Below are positions 1 to 10,364 of a stretch of DNA of 64,000 nucleotides, piece by piece. Each line of letters begins with the position of its first letter. The first letter of the stretch is position 1. Source of the DNA: Lepidostoma basale (Eukaryota; Arthropoda; Insecta; Trichoptera; Lepidostomatidae); the NCBI GenBank assembly GCA_022606425.2, contig JAHDVF020000890.1, positions 462,501 to 526,500 on the forward strand. Reading direction: 5' to 3'. The translations under genes and the position numbers were made by a program. The notes beneath the pieces are model-generated. The model had not been told where the DNA came from. It saw only the letters and a list, made by a program, of their open reading frames with translations, and ran no database searches.

Positions 1-494
1 ATCGATAGTTAAAAATTCCAATAAAAATCACATAAACCAAGAAACTTCGGGCATCAAGTACACGCAATGTTCGGGGGTCGTCCGCGACCAGCGAATAACT
101 CATTAAAATACAGGCGATGTTAATGTCTTTATTTCCTAATTTAAGAAAATATATGTCTTCGCAATATGCTTACAGGGGCGGAGGGTGGGTACTAAACAAA
201 AATGAGGCTATCATTCGCCGGGAACATTGGCGAACTGTATAAATGTGCCGCCATTAATAATGACGTCTAAAACAATAACCGGGGCATTAGAGGGAGGTGA
301 ATAAAGGCCACGTGATTGATACGTCATCCATCGCCCTCCTCCTTAAAGGCCTCTCGTTTCTGGTGATTATAATAAAATACGGTAGATTATTTTATATATT
401 CATCAAAAGAAAAGATAAAAGATATATTAAAAACGTCATGTTTTTAACACCTTGACTGCGGGGCACTGACCGGGACAGTGGTAAAGGGAGAACC
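1..494. other. unannotated AT-rich sequence
   Basis: No element, long open frame or repeat that I recognise. Base composition is slightly richer in GC than the window as a whole between about 180 and 360. Confidence 0.5.
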
Positions 495-875
495 CGAACG
501 GCGGACCCTTGTCCAGGTCAGGAACTATCTTCTTCTCAGTCGTATTCCTCGTGATTTAGGGTCGTGTCCATCCTGTAAACCATTGACCATGGCACGCCTT
601 GCGCTCCTGTCACCCGTAAGTCTCCAGACTGCAGCTAATGTGAGACCAGTCAACTCCCTGATTTGATCGGACCAACGGCTCGGTGGTCGTCCTTGCGGTC
701 GCCTTCCCTCCACATTGCCCACGATGATGAGCTTTTCATGATTGTCCTGATCTCTCCGGGTTATGTGTCCAAAATATTGTAACACTCTCTGAGAGCACAT
801 CCGTTCTATGTTCTGGAGCAAATAGGTCTTTTTGTTCCTGATAACTACCTGCGACAACGCCGACATCAACTGTTC
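495..875 (-). mobile_element. non-LTR retrotransposon C-terminal fragment (QYFGHITRR type)
   Basis: A minus-strand open frame (525-869) carries the order QYFGHITRRDQDN, then EKLIIVGNVEGRRPQGRPP, then RWSDQI. That order of an FGH(I/V)xR motif, a G(R)PxxRW motif and a basic end is typical of the region after the reverse transcriptase in RTE-like non-LTR elements of arthropods. Only this C-terminal piece is present: no reverse transcriptase or endonuclease lies upstream, so it is a 5'-truncated dead copy. It differs from the RTE-1 family found elsewhere in the window. The family name is inferred; that it is a non-LTR tail is fairly sure. Confidence 0.7.
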
Positions 876-1202
876 TTTGCTCCGTCACGCAGAACCAACC
901 TGCCTTTGATGATGCCAGTAGGAAGAGTAATTCGGACGCTGAATCTAATCATCTCGGATTTGGACATTTTCAGTGTCAGTGAGGCAGTATTCATAAAAAA
1001 ATATTACAATTTCTGGAAAGAGTACTGTGACATATTTGGATTCCTTCTGATATGTATGATTTTTTTGGTCTCATGTTGTTTTATCTTATCTTTGTAACAC
1101 CGTTTTGTGTCCAAATGAGTCGCCTAAATGTTTTTCGTTTGTAATGTCTCATTTGTGTATCATGTATAAATAAATAAATAAATCCACCCCGATACACAGC
1201 TG
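876..1202. other. unannotated sequence with short TAAA-type repeat
   Basis: Unrecognised sequence. A short (AAAT)n run at about 1166-1183 lies just before the next retrotransposon scrap and may be the old tail of another insertion. Confidence 0.4.
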
Positions 1203-1357
1203 GTCAATAATTGACTAACTAGCTAACCATCACGCCGTCTATCCAAAGGGGTAGGCAGAAAGAATGGACTGCCACACTTTTCTTTCCTGACATATTTCTC
1301 TCGTTTCCTCAACATTCATACATCATGTCATGCACGCGCGTCGATTTCTCTGACTGA
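1203..1357 (-). mobile_element. RTE-1 3' fragment
   Basis: Reads as the reverse complement of the last 150 bases of RTE-1: the coding part for the ...ARMTRCMNVEE... end, the GTAGGCAGAAAGAATGGA block, and the TAAC-rich tail on its left. The 3' hairpin is damaged here (CCCC-UUU-GGAU). Confidence 0.75.
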
Positions 1358-1499
1358 TTGACTGGTTTGTTAATTTTGCCGTCCAGGGTATAAGCAGCAT
1401 ACGTCGCCAGCAACACATCACAAAATATAGAAGAAAAAAAAACGAGGGTTTCCAGTCTCATCTTGGTCTTGTTGGAGATTTTTTTTAATTGCTATATAT

Positions 1500-1765
1500 T
1501 GGAGAGCTTTGTCATGGCAGTTTTAGCCATTTGGTTTGGGCGTCGAATCTCCCTCTCCCACCCCTTCCGGTCCAGTGATCCAAGATAGACAAATTTATTA
1601 ACAATTTCCAGATCTGAGGAAGGCCCGTGTTTGTGAATCGATTAGCTCTGCTTATTATCATTATCTTTGTTTTTGATCTATTAATCCTCAAACCCACAAG
1701 CTCAATCTTCCTTTCGATTGTTCCGATTAGTTCTTCGAGTTCAATCTCGGAGGAACTTGAAAAGG
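1500..1765 (-). mobile_element. non-LTR reverse transcriptase fragment, frameshifted
   Basis: In minus frames the sequence reads ELIGTIERKIELVGLRINRS then KTKIMIIS, and after a frame change VNKFVYLGSLD. The LxxNxxKTKxMxxS ... (V/N)xFxYLGS order is the end of the palm and start of the thumb of RTE/CR1-type reverse transcriptases. The catalytic YADD box is not included. At least one frameshift lies near 1600. Dead fragment; exact family not determined. Confidence 0.65.
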
Positions 1766-1823
1766 AAATAATTGACCTTTCACTGACGGCCCCTTACTAC
1801 ACTCATAGTTTGTGACTTTTTTA

Positions 1824-1948
1824 TTGAAAGATTTCGTAAAATGCCAATGAGACGATTAAAATTTATTGAAATATTGTAGAAATACCAATGAGATTATTAA
1901 TATGTACTGAAACATTCTGTAAAATTTCAATAAGATAATTAAATATAA
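1824..1948. repeat. three degenerate tandem copies of a ~41-bp unit
   Basis: The unit starts A(T/C)TGAAA and contains (C/T)CAATGAGA or TCAATAAGA in register, with copies at about 1824, 1866 and 1907. Copies differ at many positions, so it is an old minisatellite. Confidence 0.6.
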
Positions 1949-2309
1949 AGATTTTGATTCCAAAATTATTAATTACGTGAAGCTCATTCAACTGATTTAT
2001 AAAACAGAATAATGTTTATATTATTGTCAAATAAAAAATATGATCGCGAAATCTCTCATTCCCCTGGAAATTTCACACCAACAAAATAAATTGAATTCGA
2101 AAATTAATTTAACAGAAAATTTTAATGTACCGGAAAAATGATACATTATTACAGATTACATCAAGTCATGATAACATTTGTTAGTAAATAGCGTAATGAC
2201 ACAGAACAAATATCAGTACACATCATTTCACAATGAAATAAAAAAGTATAGCAGAGAAGCAAACGATGAGCGGCTTTCTTAAAAATCACTTTAAATCATA
2301 TTCTCCTAG
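1949..2309. other. unannotated AT-rich sequence
   Basis: Nothing recognised. Confidence 0.4.
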
Positions 2310-2353
2310 CTAAATATTGCTGAATCGATTGCAATCGATTCAGCAATATTTAG
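2310..2353. repeat. perfect 44-bp palindrome
   Basis: CTAAATATTGCTGAATCGAT is followed by its exact reverse complement with no spacer beyond the central TGCA, giving 22-bp arms. Function unknown; it could be a hairpin end of a lost element. Confidence 0.8.
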
Positions 2354-3030
2354 TTAGTGGCGAATGCTTTATCGCCACAATGATTTCCTGGGAAGCGTAA
2401 CTGGAGTGGTTCCAGGGTTCACTCTTCTTATCTCCCCTACATAAAAAAGGTTACCTTCCCTAAGCTGGTGGGTCTCGATGGTTTGCGGCGTCGAAGATAC
2501 CCCATACGCTGTTTCCCTGTCTGCTTTGACCCTGATCGCGTTTCACGACATATTATAGGTGCATTATCTTCCAGCAGGGTATATCCCACCGTGGCACTTC
2601 CAGTCATTCGAGTTCAGTGACTGGGTGTGACTTTTTTTATAAAACACACAAAAAGAACAAGAGAACCATGTTTACAAATAACAATGATTTAAGACGACTT
2701 AGCACATGAATGAATCATTTCACTTAAGTCTGGAATTGCAATAAGTACAAATTGTTACCGTAAACCACGTGAGGAATCCAAACCAACCGATAAATCAGCC
2801 GGTTCAGAGGAAAACCAACTCAAGCCGCGGAATAGTTTTACCTCCGCGGCTTAAAATCAACTTGCATTCATTCCGCTTGCGAGAACTCGGGTGGGAATAA
2901 ATTAGTTCGCGGGATCTATTATTAAAGAAAAGGCCACATTACCATAATCAGCTCGTCTCCGTAGAACCTGACTTACGACACAAGTTCCTGTTAATTTATA
3001 ACTCGCGTCCATTAGAATCAGATCATAAAG
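2354..3030. other. unannotated sequence with a small GC-rich hairpin
   Basis: Mostly unrecognised. A 10-bp perfect inverted repeat (AAGCCGCGGA at 2822-2831, matched at 2843-2852) with an 11-nt loop stands out in an AT-rich setting. Confidence 0.5.
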
Positions 3031-3145
3031 ACAACTAACTGACTAACTAACCATCAATCCAAAAATAATAATTCTTTATTTCTCTTTTATTTTTTATATA
3101 CTTTGTATATACAACACTTATATTTAAAAAAAAATTAAATTACAT

Positions 3146-3180
3146 ACACATGTTTCGGACAAACAGTCCTTCTTCAGTAA
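3146..3180 (-). ncRNA. hammerhead ribozyme-like motif, probably inactive (family C)
   Basis: On the minus strand: CTGAAGA (3171-3177), A, GGAC (3166-3169) pairing with GTCC (3157-3160), GAA (3154-3156), ACATGT (3148-3153). The residue that should be the cleavage nucleotide C17 is G here (3147), which hammerheads do not tolerate, so this copy is predicted dead. Confidence 0.45.
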
Positions 3181-3307
3181 ATATACATTTAAAAAAATAT
3201 TATAATCTTGTTAACATGATCTGACAAATGTTATAAAGATTTATATTGGAACGTTTATAACATCTGTCAGATCATGTAAACAATTTTATAATATTTTTAA
3301 AAATGTA

Positions 3308-3350
3308 TCTTTACTGAAGAAGGACTGTTTGTCCGAAACATGTCTATGTA
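3308..3350 (+). ncRNA. hammerhead ribozyme-like motif (family C)
   Basis: CTGAAGA (3314-3320), A, GGAC (3321 onward) with loop TGTTT and GTCC (3331-3334), GAA, ACATGT, and C17 at 3344. The core is complete apart from one extra base after A9. Stem I is weak: only two to three pairs between the bases before 3314 and after 3344. Confidence 0.5.
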
Positions 3351-3420
3351 ATTTTATATTTTTTTTAATATTAGTGTTGTATATACAAAGTATATAATAA
3401 TAAAAAAGAGAAATAAACCA

Positions 3421-3524
3421 TCATAACACAAAATATGACGCATATACGAGTAGAAGAAATAATAATAATCATTTTCTTATTACCGAACTATTCTAAAATA
3501 ATACTATTCTTTTAGATAAACTTA
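3421..3524. other. terminal segment shared by families C and E
   Basis: AACACAAAATATGACGCATA followed by an AGAAGAAATAATAAT run resembles the outer end of family E copies (12066-12118, 30043-30085, 40958-40998) and the right end of family C copy 3 (14506-14535). Confidence 0.5.
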
Positions 3525-3722
3525 ACGCGTTAACACTGTGGAATTCTATAATGACGATTTTTTAATGAATTGACTGATTTTTCCACTTTTGAGTTTATTT
3601 TTCTCGACATGTTTCGAAGGCTTATATCGTTCTCCCGATGATGCCTTCGAAAAATGTCGAGAAAAATAAACTCAAAAGTGGAAAAAACAGTGTTTTAATT
3701 CATAAAAAATTCGTCATAATAA
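3525..3722. mobile_element. palindromic hammerhead-type element, family B copy 1
   Basis: Outer ends GTTAACACTGTGGAATTC and the AATGACGATTTTTTAATGAA block, then CCACTTTTGAGTTTATTTTT and its complement around a short centre. The centre holds a decayed hammerhead core on the plus strand: TTCTC (3630-3634) and GAGAA (3659-3663) can pair as stem I, and the core reads CCGATGA (3635-3641), but stem II is deleted. Confidence 0.7.
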
Positions 3723-4708
3723 TATCTCTTCAACGGAATACAATATGATCACGAAACAAAGAAAAAAAGTAATGCGAACTTATTCATTATAAATCCAGAG
3801 TTGGCTTCCGCGAAACAATGCCCAATTAGGTTGATACATCCAACTGCGAGTGTGAACTTTTTCAGATATTTGATACATTCGGTTTGGTTTTTACGCCGTG
3901 TGAATATTTGCTGCATTGTTGCCAAAGGAGCAAGGGAAAAAAATAATACTGAAATTCTGATATTGAAATAAATTAGAGTACCGTGCACATTTTAATTGAA
4001 TGAAATTAACACAGAGAGAACAAAATGTATTTTGTAACCATTTGTTAGTTGTGTGTAATAAATTTAAAAAAAACATTTGATTGCACCCCACTCTGTGTCC
4101 AATATGTTTACGAATTCGTGTCAATTAGGCCAGTTATATAATGCAAAAACGTTTTATAGTGGTATTTTGTACGGACTATATTTTGGCTCGTCCCTCTTAC
4201 AATGTAAATGCCACACTTTTTAGTCCTGACTCGGTTCTTGGTCCAAGTCGTTTGACCGCGTTCTTTGTTCATAATGTCCCATTGTGTCGCCAGAGGACGC
4301 CATCTGCCTATCAGAAAACGAGAATTCTATGGTCGTTATTTAGTATGTGGTCACCATCTCATCTTATTAGTAATTAAATAGTATTCATAAAGATATCTCT
4401 CAAACAAATATACTCGTATGTTAAAGCATCAATAATTACAAGTAGTCAAAACTCCGATATTACCTCAAAATGCAGACAAACATAAGAAAAATCAAGTAGA
4501 TGGATAAAACATTAAATAGAAATGATTGTTTTATTATGGTTTTAAAAGTATAAATCAAATTGTAAAGATTTTTTTACAAAAGGTGCTACGTTTAATACCA
4601 TTTTATATATTTTAATAATATTTATTCTTAATTTGAAAATTTAAATTAAGTATTTTCAGTTGAAAAATATTCTGCTCAGCATTATTTTAGTATAAAAAAA
4701 ATATAATA
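3723..4708. other. unannotated AT-rich sequence
   Basis: No recognisable element. Several short open frames exist (for example 4141-4377 plus) but have no similarity I know and no codon pattern of a real gene. Confidence 0.4.
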
Positions 4709-4815
4709 ATACGAATGAAAACGTCTGTTTTCTAGAATGACATGTTTTAAGAAGATGTTTTCATTCGCATTAATTATTTAATACGGAGTTTTACGCCCTT
4801 GTTCAAGAAAGAGTG
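4709..4815 (+). mobile_element. collapsed family A palindromic element
   Basis: ACGAATGAAAACGTCTGTTT, TTCTAGAA and ACATGTTTT are followed directly by the right-end block (TTAATTATTTAATACGGAGT, TTGTTCAAGAAA). The core and most of both arms are deleted. Confidence 0.65.
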
Positions 4816-5165
4816 AATTCATAAAAATAAAATAAAATGTGAAGGTTCCTATAAACCAAATTAATAAAATAAAATAATTTAATAGAACAGTTTTTTAGTG
4901 AACATAAACAAGAATATGAATATGAAAAAGCCACTGAAATAAATCTTACAAATTTAAGGTTTTTTACTCCGTTTCGTTAAATTCGAGTGAAACACACAAA
5001 CTATAATAGTTAGATAATGCATAAAAAGGATGCAAATTAATGAGAAAATTTATTGTTCAATTGAGAAACAATAAATAAGTCAAAAATTTACATAAATAAT
5101 CTATTCGCAGATTTCTGAAATAAAATCCAAATAGTAATTTATAATATCACATTTCCATTGTAAAG
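4816..5165. other. unannotated AT-rich sequence
   Basis: Nothing recognised apart from a TTTATTGTTCAATTGAGAAA stretch near 5048, which may be a decayed family A end. Confidence 0.35.
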
Positions 5166-5196
5166 CATAACTCTTAACTAACTAACTAACTAACCA

Positions 5197-6487
5197 TCAC
5201 GCCGTCTCCCCGAAGGGGTAGGCAGAAAGAATGGACTGCCACACCTTTCTTTCCTGACATATTTCTCTCGCTTCCTCAACATTCATACATCGTGTCATGC
5301 ACGCGCGTCGATTTCTCTGACTCCTCACATGGCCGACATTCAATATTTGATTTATTTGATCGTGCCACGTTTTCCTTGGTCTTCCTCTATTTCTGGTTCC
5401 ATTTACATCATTAACATATAATTTTTTTACCATTCTTTCTTCATTCATTCTTTCCATATGTCCAAACCATCTTAATGATCCTTTCATTATTTTGTTCATG
5501 ACACCATCATTCGCACCGCATTCACTTCTTATATTTTCATTCGACACTCTATCATACACAGAGTATCCACACATTCGTCTAAGAGATCTCATTTCTACTG
5601 CATTTATTCTACTTTCATCCTTCTTTTGCCAGTTCCATGCTTCGCTTCCATACATAAGGGTCGGTAGAAGAACACCATTGTGCACTGCCATTCTAGCTTT
5701 TTTGGATAGGTTTTTGTTTGCGATGACAACTTTAAGTGCACCATTCACTTTGTTGCCTGCCCCAACCCTTCTTTCAATATCCCTCTCCACTCTCCCATCT
5801 CTTGTAAACATACTACCTAAATACACAAACTCAACTACTTGCTCCAAGTTTTCACCATTCACGCTAATGTTGCAGACTGTCGTGGTTTCTTCCTTTTCAA
5901 AAATCATTACCTTGGACTTATTAACATTCATCATCAGATCATTTCGCATGCATACCTCATACATACAATTCACCAGGACTTGTAGTTCATGCTCGTTGTC
6001 AGCAAGTAGGACAGCGTCATCCGCATACAAGAGACAGCTTACTGACACTCCGCTCATTTTGGCACCTACATCCAACCCTTTCAGCTCTCTCATACAATTG
6101 TCCATATACAGATTAAATAACCACGGGGACATTACGCAACCTTGTTTGACACCTTTATTGATATCAAACCAGGCTGTAAGATCTCCATTTACTCTGACAC
6201 TAGCAGTGCTTTCCGTGTATAGCGACTTAATGGCCGTGATCAGTTTTGTACTTATTCCATATTCAGACAATATTTTCCACAACTTTTCTCTATTAACGTA
6301 ATCATATGCTTTTTGTAAGTCGACAAATGCACAGAAAAGTTTGCGATTTTTGGCCAGAAACTTCTCTGTCAATGTACGAAGTCCAAAAATTTGATCCATA
6401 CATCCTCTGCCATTCATAAAGGCACCTTGCACATCCCAAACTTTGTCACTCGTCAATTTTCTTACTCTTTCTATTAAAATTCTGCCA
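5197..6487 (-). pseudogene. RTE-1 reverse transcriptase and C-terminal domain (5'-truncated ORF)
   Basis: This would copy element RNA into DNA at a nicked target. The frame is open from the truncated 5' edge to the stop, about 430 codons. Visible in order: GAFMNGRGCMDQIF near the start, FVDLQKAYDYVNREKLW (motif A with the catalytic Asp), GVKQGCVMSPWLFNLYMD (motif B), LLYADDAVLLA (motif C, catalytic YADD), VNKSKVMIF, FVYLGS (thumb), then the long C-terminal tail with LMYGSEAWNWQKKDE, SLRWFGHMERM, GRPRKTWHDQINQ and the end SAYPFGETA. No internal stop is present, so the insertion is comparatively young. No ATG is implied: the true start lies in the missing 5' part. The clade RTE is inferred from motif order and the microsatellite tail. 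Confidence 0.85.
5208..5218 (-). other. RTE-1 3'-terminal RNA hairpin (4-bp stem)
   Basis: In the sense strand CCCC-UUC-GGGG forms a 4-bp stem with a 3-nt loop, overlapping the codons for Pro-Phe-Gly, nine bases before the stop codon. The same hairpin recurs at 37231-37241, 45414-45424, 61000-61010 and, with a swapped pair, at 59378-59388. It is probably recognised by the reverse transcriptase (inference). Confidence 0.55.
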
Positions 6488-6514
6488 TAGACTAACTAAC
6501 TAACATAACTCTTA

Positions 6515-6859
6515 TATACAAGTATATACTAGAGACAGAGAAAACACTTGACAAAAGCTATTTGCATACGTTGCTGAGAAAATCGGAATGATCTTTTCAA
6601 TTATTTGCATATCAACCCCTTTGAATTTCCATTCCGTGAAACGTCTCCGAGGCGTGAATAAGTGAAAAAGCTTGGGGGAGATTTTGAAGACTCAGAGTTA
6701 AATTAATGATGATGATAGTATTTCCTTTCTTTTAATAAAATAATACTATTACACATACTACCATTAAAACTGAATTCATGAACAAAATGTGAATTAATAA
6801 ATAAATAAAATTGGGTTCATAAAGAATGAAATAGTATAGAATACTAATATGAGGCCAAT
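6515..6859. other. unannotated AT-rich sequence
   Basis: Nothing recognised. Confidence 0.4.
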
Positions 6860-7077
6860 TGTATTTAACAAATACGAATAAAAACTTGTTTTCCAACTAA
6901 TTAACTAACTATCATGCCTCTCTCGGAAGAATTAGGCAAAAAAATGGAACATGCTAGTACATTATTAATGGTCTTAGGAAGACGAAAGATTTCACTCCAT
7001 AAAATAGAAAACTTCTAGAAAACGATTGATTTCATGAATATTAAATGTGGAGTTTAACATCCTTGTTTCTTAAAACA
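6860..7077. mobile_element. family A element interrupted by an RTE-1 tail scrap
   Basis: A short left-arm piece (ACAAATACGAATAAAAACTT) is followed by an RTE-1 3' scrap at 6896-6950 (TAACTAACTATCATGCC...), then a family A right arm at 6995-7077 (AAACTTCTAGAAAACG, ATATTAAATGTGGAGTTTAA). This suggests insertion of the retrotransposon tail into an older A copy. Confidence 0.55.
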
Positions 7078-7410
7078 GTTGGGTATCTCGCTTAGAGACC
7101 ATATACCCAACGTGGAGATTAGAAGACGCACCAAAGTCACCGATGTAGGGATATGTATTGCGAGGATGAAGTGGCAATGGGCTCGTCATGTGTGTCGACG
7201 GGATGACGGAAGATGGATTCAGAGGGCTACTGAATGGAGGCCAAGGTTGGGTCGGAGAAGTGTCGGGAGACAGTCAACCAGGTGGAGCGACGATATTGTG
7301 CGGACGGCGGGAAGGGCCTGGAGAACACTGGTGAGAGACCGAGAGAGATGGCTTGGGGGTGGAGAGGCTTACGTCCAGCGGTGGATGGGGACAAGCTGAA
7401 GAAGAATTAG
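7078..7410 (+). mobile_element. non-LTR retrotransposon C-terminal fragment (KWQWARHV type)
   Basis: The plus-strand open frame (7079-7399) reads LRDHIPNVEIRRRTKVTDV, RMKWQWARHVCRRDDGRW, TEWRPRLGRRSVGRQ, RWSDDIV, WRTLVRDRERW and GEAYVQRW before its stop. The order RMKWxWAxHV, EWRPR, RWxDD, GEAYVQxW is the usual end of an RTE-type ORF in insects. A G-rich GAAGAAGAA stretch follows the stop. The reverse transcriptase is absent. Confidence 0.8.
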
Positions 7411-7504
7411 GTAATTAATTAAGTGATTAGTAAAAGCCGGAGATTGGTAAGAAAAGTGTGAAATATGAAACAAATTGTATAATATCTTCTTCTTATTATT
7501 CTTC

Positions 7505-7690
7505 ACATAGGTCTGATGACGTGTTGTTGGTTGCATCTCCGTCTTTCGGGGAAGTGAACTGCCAACTATCGCGCCATATTTTCGGTGGTCGGCCACGAGG
7601 TCGGGTACCCTCCAGTAGACTGTTTCGAGCTATCTTTGGGATTCTATTATCTTGCATACGGAAGACATGCTCGTTCTATTATCTTTTTCG
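7505..7690 (-). mobile_element. non-LTR retrotransposon C-terminal fragment (RGRPPKIWRDSW type)
   Basis: Minus-strand reading gives HVFRMQDNRIPKIARNSL, then EGTRPRGRPPKIWRDSW and QFTSPKDGD. The GRPPKxWRDSW motif matches the scraps at 23590-23705 and 43915-44135, so at least three copies of this family exist in the window. It is flanked by the KWQWARHV-type fragment on the opposite strand. Confidence 0.75.
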
Positions 7691-9412
7691 TGACCACAAA
7701 ATTAATTCATATATAATCAAATCTACTTAACTATACAAAAAAAAATCCGAACCACAATTCTCGCTATTTGGGCGCAGTGCTTTAAGCTAATTATTCTAGA
7801 AAAAATGTACTAAAACAGTAATAATTATTTTTATTTATGAAAGACTTACCATAACCGTGTACGACTTTACCGCCATTTTGTTTATCTAATAATCAAGCAG
7901 TAGTTAATATTTTGTCCGAATAGCACGGCGTTGACCTCCCTGTTGGAAATCCATAGCGTGGCGAGCCACCATTTTGGGCATTTTAATCTAAACTTTGATA
8001 TAACCCATGAATCAAAGTGCCTTGTTTATTATATCCCTTTCAGCCAAGCCGCCGAAACAAAAAAAACGTATTTTTATTCCTTGTTTTAAAAATGTACTTG
8101 CACGAAAAAATCTTCATTAAATGAATAATATATACGAGTATTTGTAGATCTTTCAAAAATCTAATTTATATTTCTCAACATAAACTTCAATAACAGTAAA
8201 ATAAGATGTTTCCAAATACTCGGCGCATTTTAATGTGGACATGTGTTTACTATACATTGCTAAAATAATAATAAATGCAATCAATTAAAAAATCACGTTC
8301 CAACAATATTATTAATGACTTAAAATCTTCAACGTCAGTCTTCAATGGCACGAAATCTTCAAAAACTACAATTCGTGACATCTTTAACGTTAAAAATCAT
8401 AAATGGCACACAAAATCATCAACATTAACAATCATCAATGGCCTTCAATGTTCAAAATTAACGAACATGACGAATAATCTTTAACATTGAGTATCTAAAA
8501 TTTAAGATACGCGAATTCACGAATGAAATAGATAATTAAAATCAACAAAAAATAAGGGTTCAAATAAAGAAAACTTCATAAAATGAAGATAAGTTAAAAA
8601 TAAAAATTAATACTTTGATAAGTCCCCAAGATCATTTTGAACGTCTACCTAACAATTAAAAAAGCTTTTTACTTAATTAGAATTTAAGTATTACAGCACA
8701 AAAATTAATATTACTCACAATTTGGGAATGTTCAAAATTTATTTTAACGATTAATAAAAGGAGAAAATAGTTGTCTGGGGAGTAGTTCCGTTTTATTTTT
8801 CTCACTTCATTAATGTCTTAGAACAAGCGGAATAATTTCGTTTGAGCGGGCCAACGAGGAAAAAATATCAGAGCATTTTATTTTCTCAGAGCAATACGTA
8901 TTCGTTTAACATAAAAAACAAATTTACTGGGATGGTGTACGCAGTCAATTCACCGTCTCTCTGAGGCCTAGATACGAAGTCGACGAAGCATTTTCGAATG
9001 TGAATTTTGGAAGTGGAAAACGATTTTGAATGGCGGCTCTAAATGTTTTAAAGCGCCCTTTTAAGAGTGTTTCTTTCCAAGATGTTTCTTTGTCTTAGTA
9101 TATTTATTTATCTTGATGAAATAATTTATCTTTCGGTGACAGTACATGACCTTAAGTCTTCTTCTTGGAAGAGGTCAGGAGAATTAATTGAGTCGCCTTA
9201 TCGCGCTGGGCCTGACAGACACCCTTTTTATAAATTGTCGACGCTAAAAAAAATGTTGAAACAAAATTAGGAGAGAATCTTAAAAGATTTTTTTTGTAAA
9301 ATACTGAAGTAATTTATGTTTCAGGATAAAAAAAATAATTATTAATTTATTTCGTTATCTATCATTGTTTATATAACACACCGAACTAAGCAGCTATGTA
9401 CATTCCATGACC
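7691..9412. other. unannotated AT-rich sequence
   Basis: No element recognised. Between about 8310 and 8490 words of the type (A)TC(T/A)TCAA(C/T)(G/A)T(C/T)A and AATGGC recur every 25-35 bases, which looks like a very degenerate tandem repeat; the 69-codon frame over it is a by-product. The stretch 8920-9060 is a little richer in GC. Confidence 0.4.
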
Positions 9413-9500
9413 CAAATTCGTTTTGTTTATTTCGAGTTTAAGAATGCCTTTGCAAGGCGAAACAAATTTTTAACTAAAATTTCTATTTTTATAGAAATAA
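9413..9500 (+). mobile_element. hammerhead-like scrap, family I
   Basis: GCCTTTGCAAGGC forms a hairpin directly before GAAAC, followed by the self-complementary AAATTT. The same order recurs at 27798-27835. It resembles stem II, GAA and stem III of the other families, but the CTGANGA core is badly changed (TTAAGAA), so assignment is tentative. Confidence 0.35.
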
Positions 9501-9530
9501 AAATCTCTGTAAAACCAACAATCGCGTTTA

Positions 9531-9792
9531 TATATCGCACCATGAGTGTAAAACCGACGTAAGTGCAAATATACATTTTGGAGATATGGGAGTTGAAACA
9601 TTAAATATTGCTTTGAAAAACAGTTTTTTTTTTAAATAAACCAATGATTTTCGGTTTATAGGTACTATAAACCGAAAATCATTGGTTTATTGAAAAAAAC
9701 AGTTTTTCCAAGCAATATGAAATCTTTAAACTCCCATATCCTCAAACTGTACATTTGCACTTAAGTCGGTTTTACATTCACGGTGCGATATT
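9531..9792. repeat. 260-bp palindrome without a hammerhead core
   Basis: The left arm 9531-9663 and right arm 9665-9792 are reverse complements with few mismatches. The outermost word is TATCGCAC / GTGCGATA and the centre is CCGAAAATCATTGGTTTA with its complement. It has no coding capacity and no match to families A to G. It could be a foldback or MITE-type element; target-site duplication not clear. Confidence 0.75.
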
Positions 9793-10184
9793 ATAATATA
9801 CATAATGATTTTTTCACCTTCCTGATTTAGAAGTGCTTAAGAAACTCAACTATATACTCGTATATTTTTACTATTTTATTTTATTCGATTTGAAATAGGA
9901 GTATCGTGAGAGGACTCTCATTATTGATACTCCACTATTTATGACATGAGTGGCTATTTTCATCATTATTAGAGCCAATAAATATTCTTATTTGAAGTTA
10001 GTGAAAACTTATACATAAAATTACTTAAAACTAACTAAATCAAACAATCTCAACAATATGGAAAACAACATCGACACCATCTCGATGTATTTTATATCAT
10101 AACTATTACAAACACAAGTTGTAGGCATGTATGGTATATCATGAACTGAATAGAATAATAAATTTATACCCAATAAGCTAAGCG
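9793..10184. other. unannotated AT-rich sequence
   Basis: Nothing recognised apart from one copy of the recurrent 8-mer ACTCGTAT near 9852. Confidence 0.4.
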
Positions 10185-10325
10185 TTTTTATTGTTGTTTT
10201 TTTTTAACAATGATGCATAACTCCACATGAAATATTAAATATCAACGAAAATGTATGTTTTCTAGAATTTTACAATATATTTTGTGGAAACGACATGTTC
10301 CGCATTTCTAAGCCAATATCAAGTA
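10185..10325 (+). mobile_element. family A element, left arm
   Basis: Matches family A in order: end block with AACAATGATG and ACTCC, then AACGAAAATGTATGTTTTCT, AGAATTTTAC, and GACATGTTCCGCATTTCTAA. The right arm is missing. Confidence 0.65.
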
Positions 10326-10364
10326 AAATTATAAAGAATGTTCTTCTAAAAAAATAATGTTGTT

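Larger units (their letters stand above)
3031..3420. mobile_element. palindromic hammerhead-type element, family C copy 1
   Basis: The left arm (about 3068-3245) and right arm (about 3247-3418) are near-complete reverse complements. The outer ends carry TACTTTGTATATACAACAC and its complement. Each arm holds a hammerhead-like core. A 25-base remnant of an RTE-1 tail (TAAC repeats and ACCATCA) sits at the left edge, 3034-3056. No coding capacity. Confidence 0.8.
5166..6514 (-). mobile_element. RTE-1 non-LTR retrotransposon, 5'-truncated, with target-site duplication
   Basis: Longest RTE-1 copy. The 11-bp word CATAACTCTTA flanks it at 5166-5176 and 6504-6514. The sense 3' end is at the left: a stop codon at 5197-5199 followed at once by a (GTTA)n tail, so there is almost no 3' untranslated region. 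The sense 5' end, at the right, also carries a TTAG-type repeat (6490-6503) before the truncated body begins. A full RTE element is over 3 kb, so the endonuclease and the N-terminal part of the reverse transcriptase are missing. Confidence 0.85.

Noticed and set aside
5492..6301. Long plus-strand open frame (269 codons)
   Set aside because: It is the antisense shadow of the RTE-1 reverse transcriptase frame on the minus strand, which has all the expected motifs; the plus frame has none.
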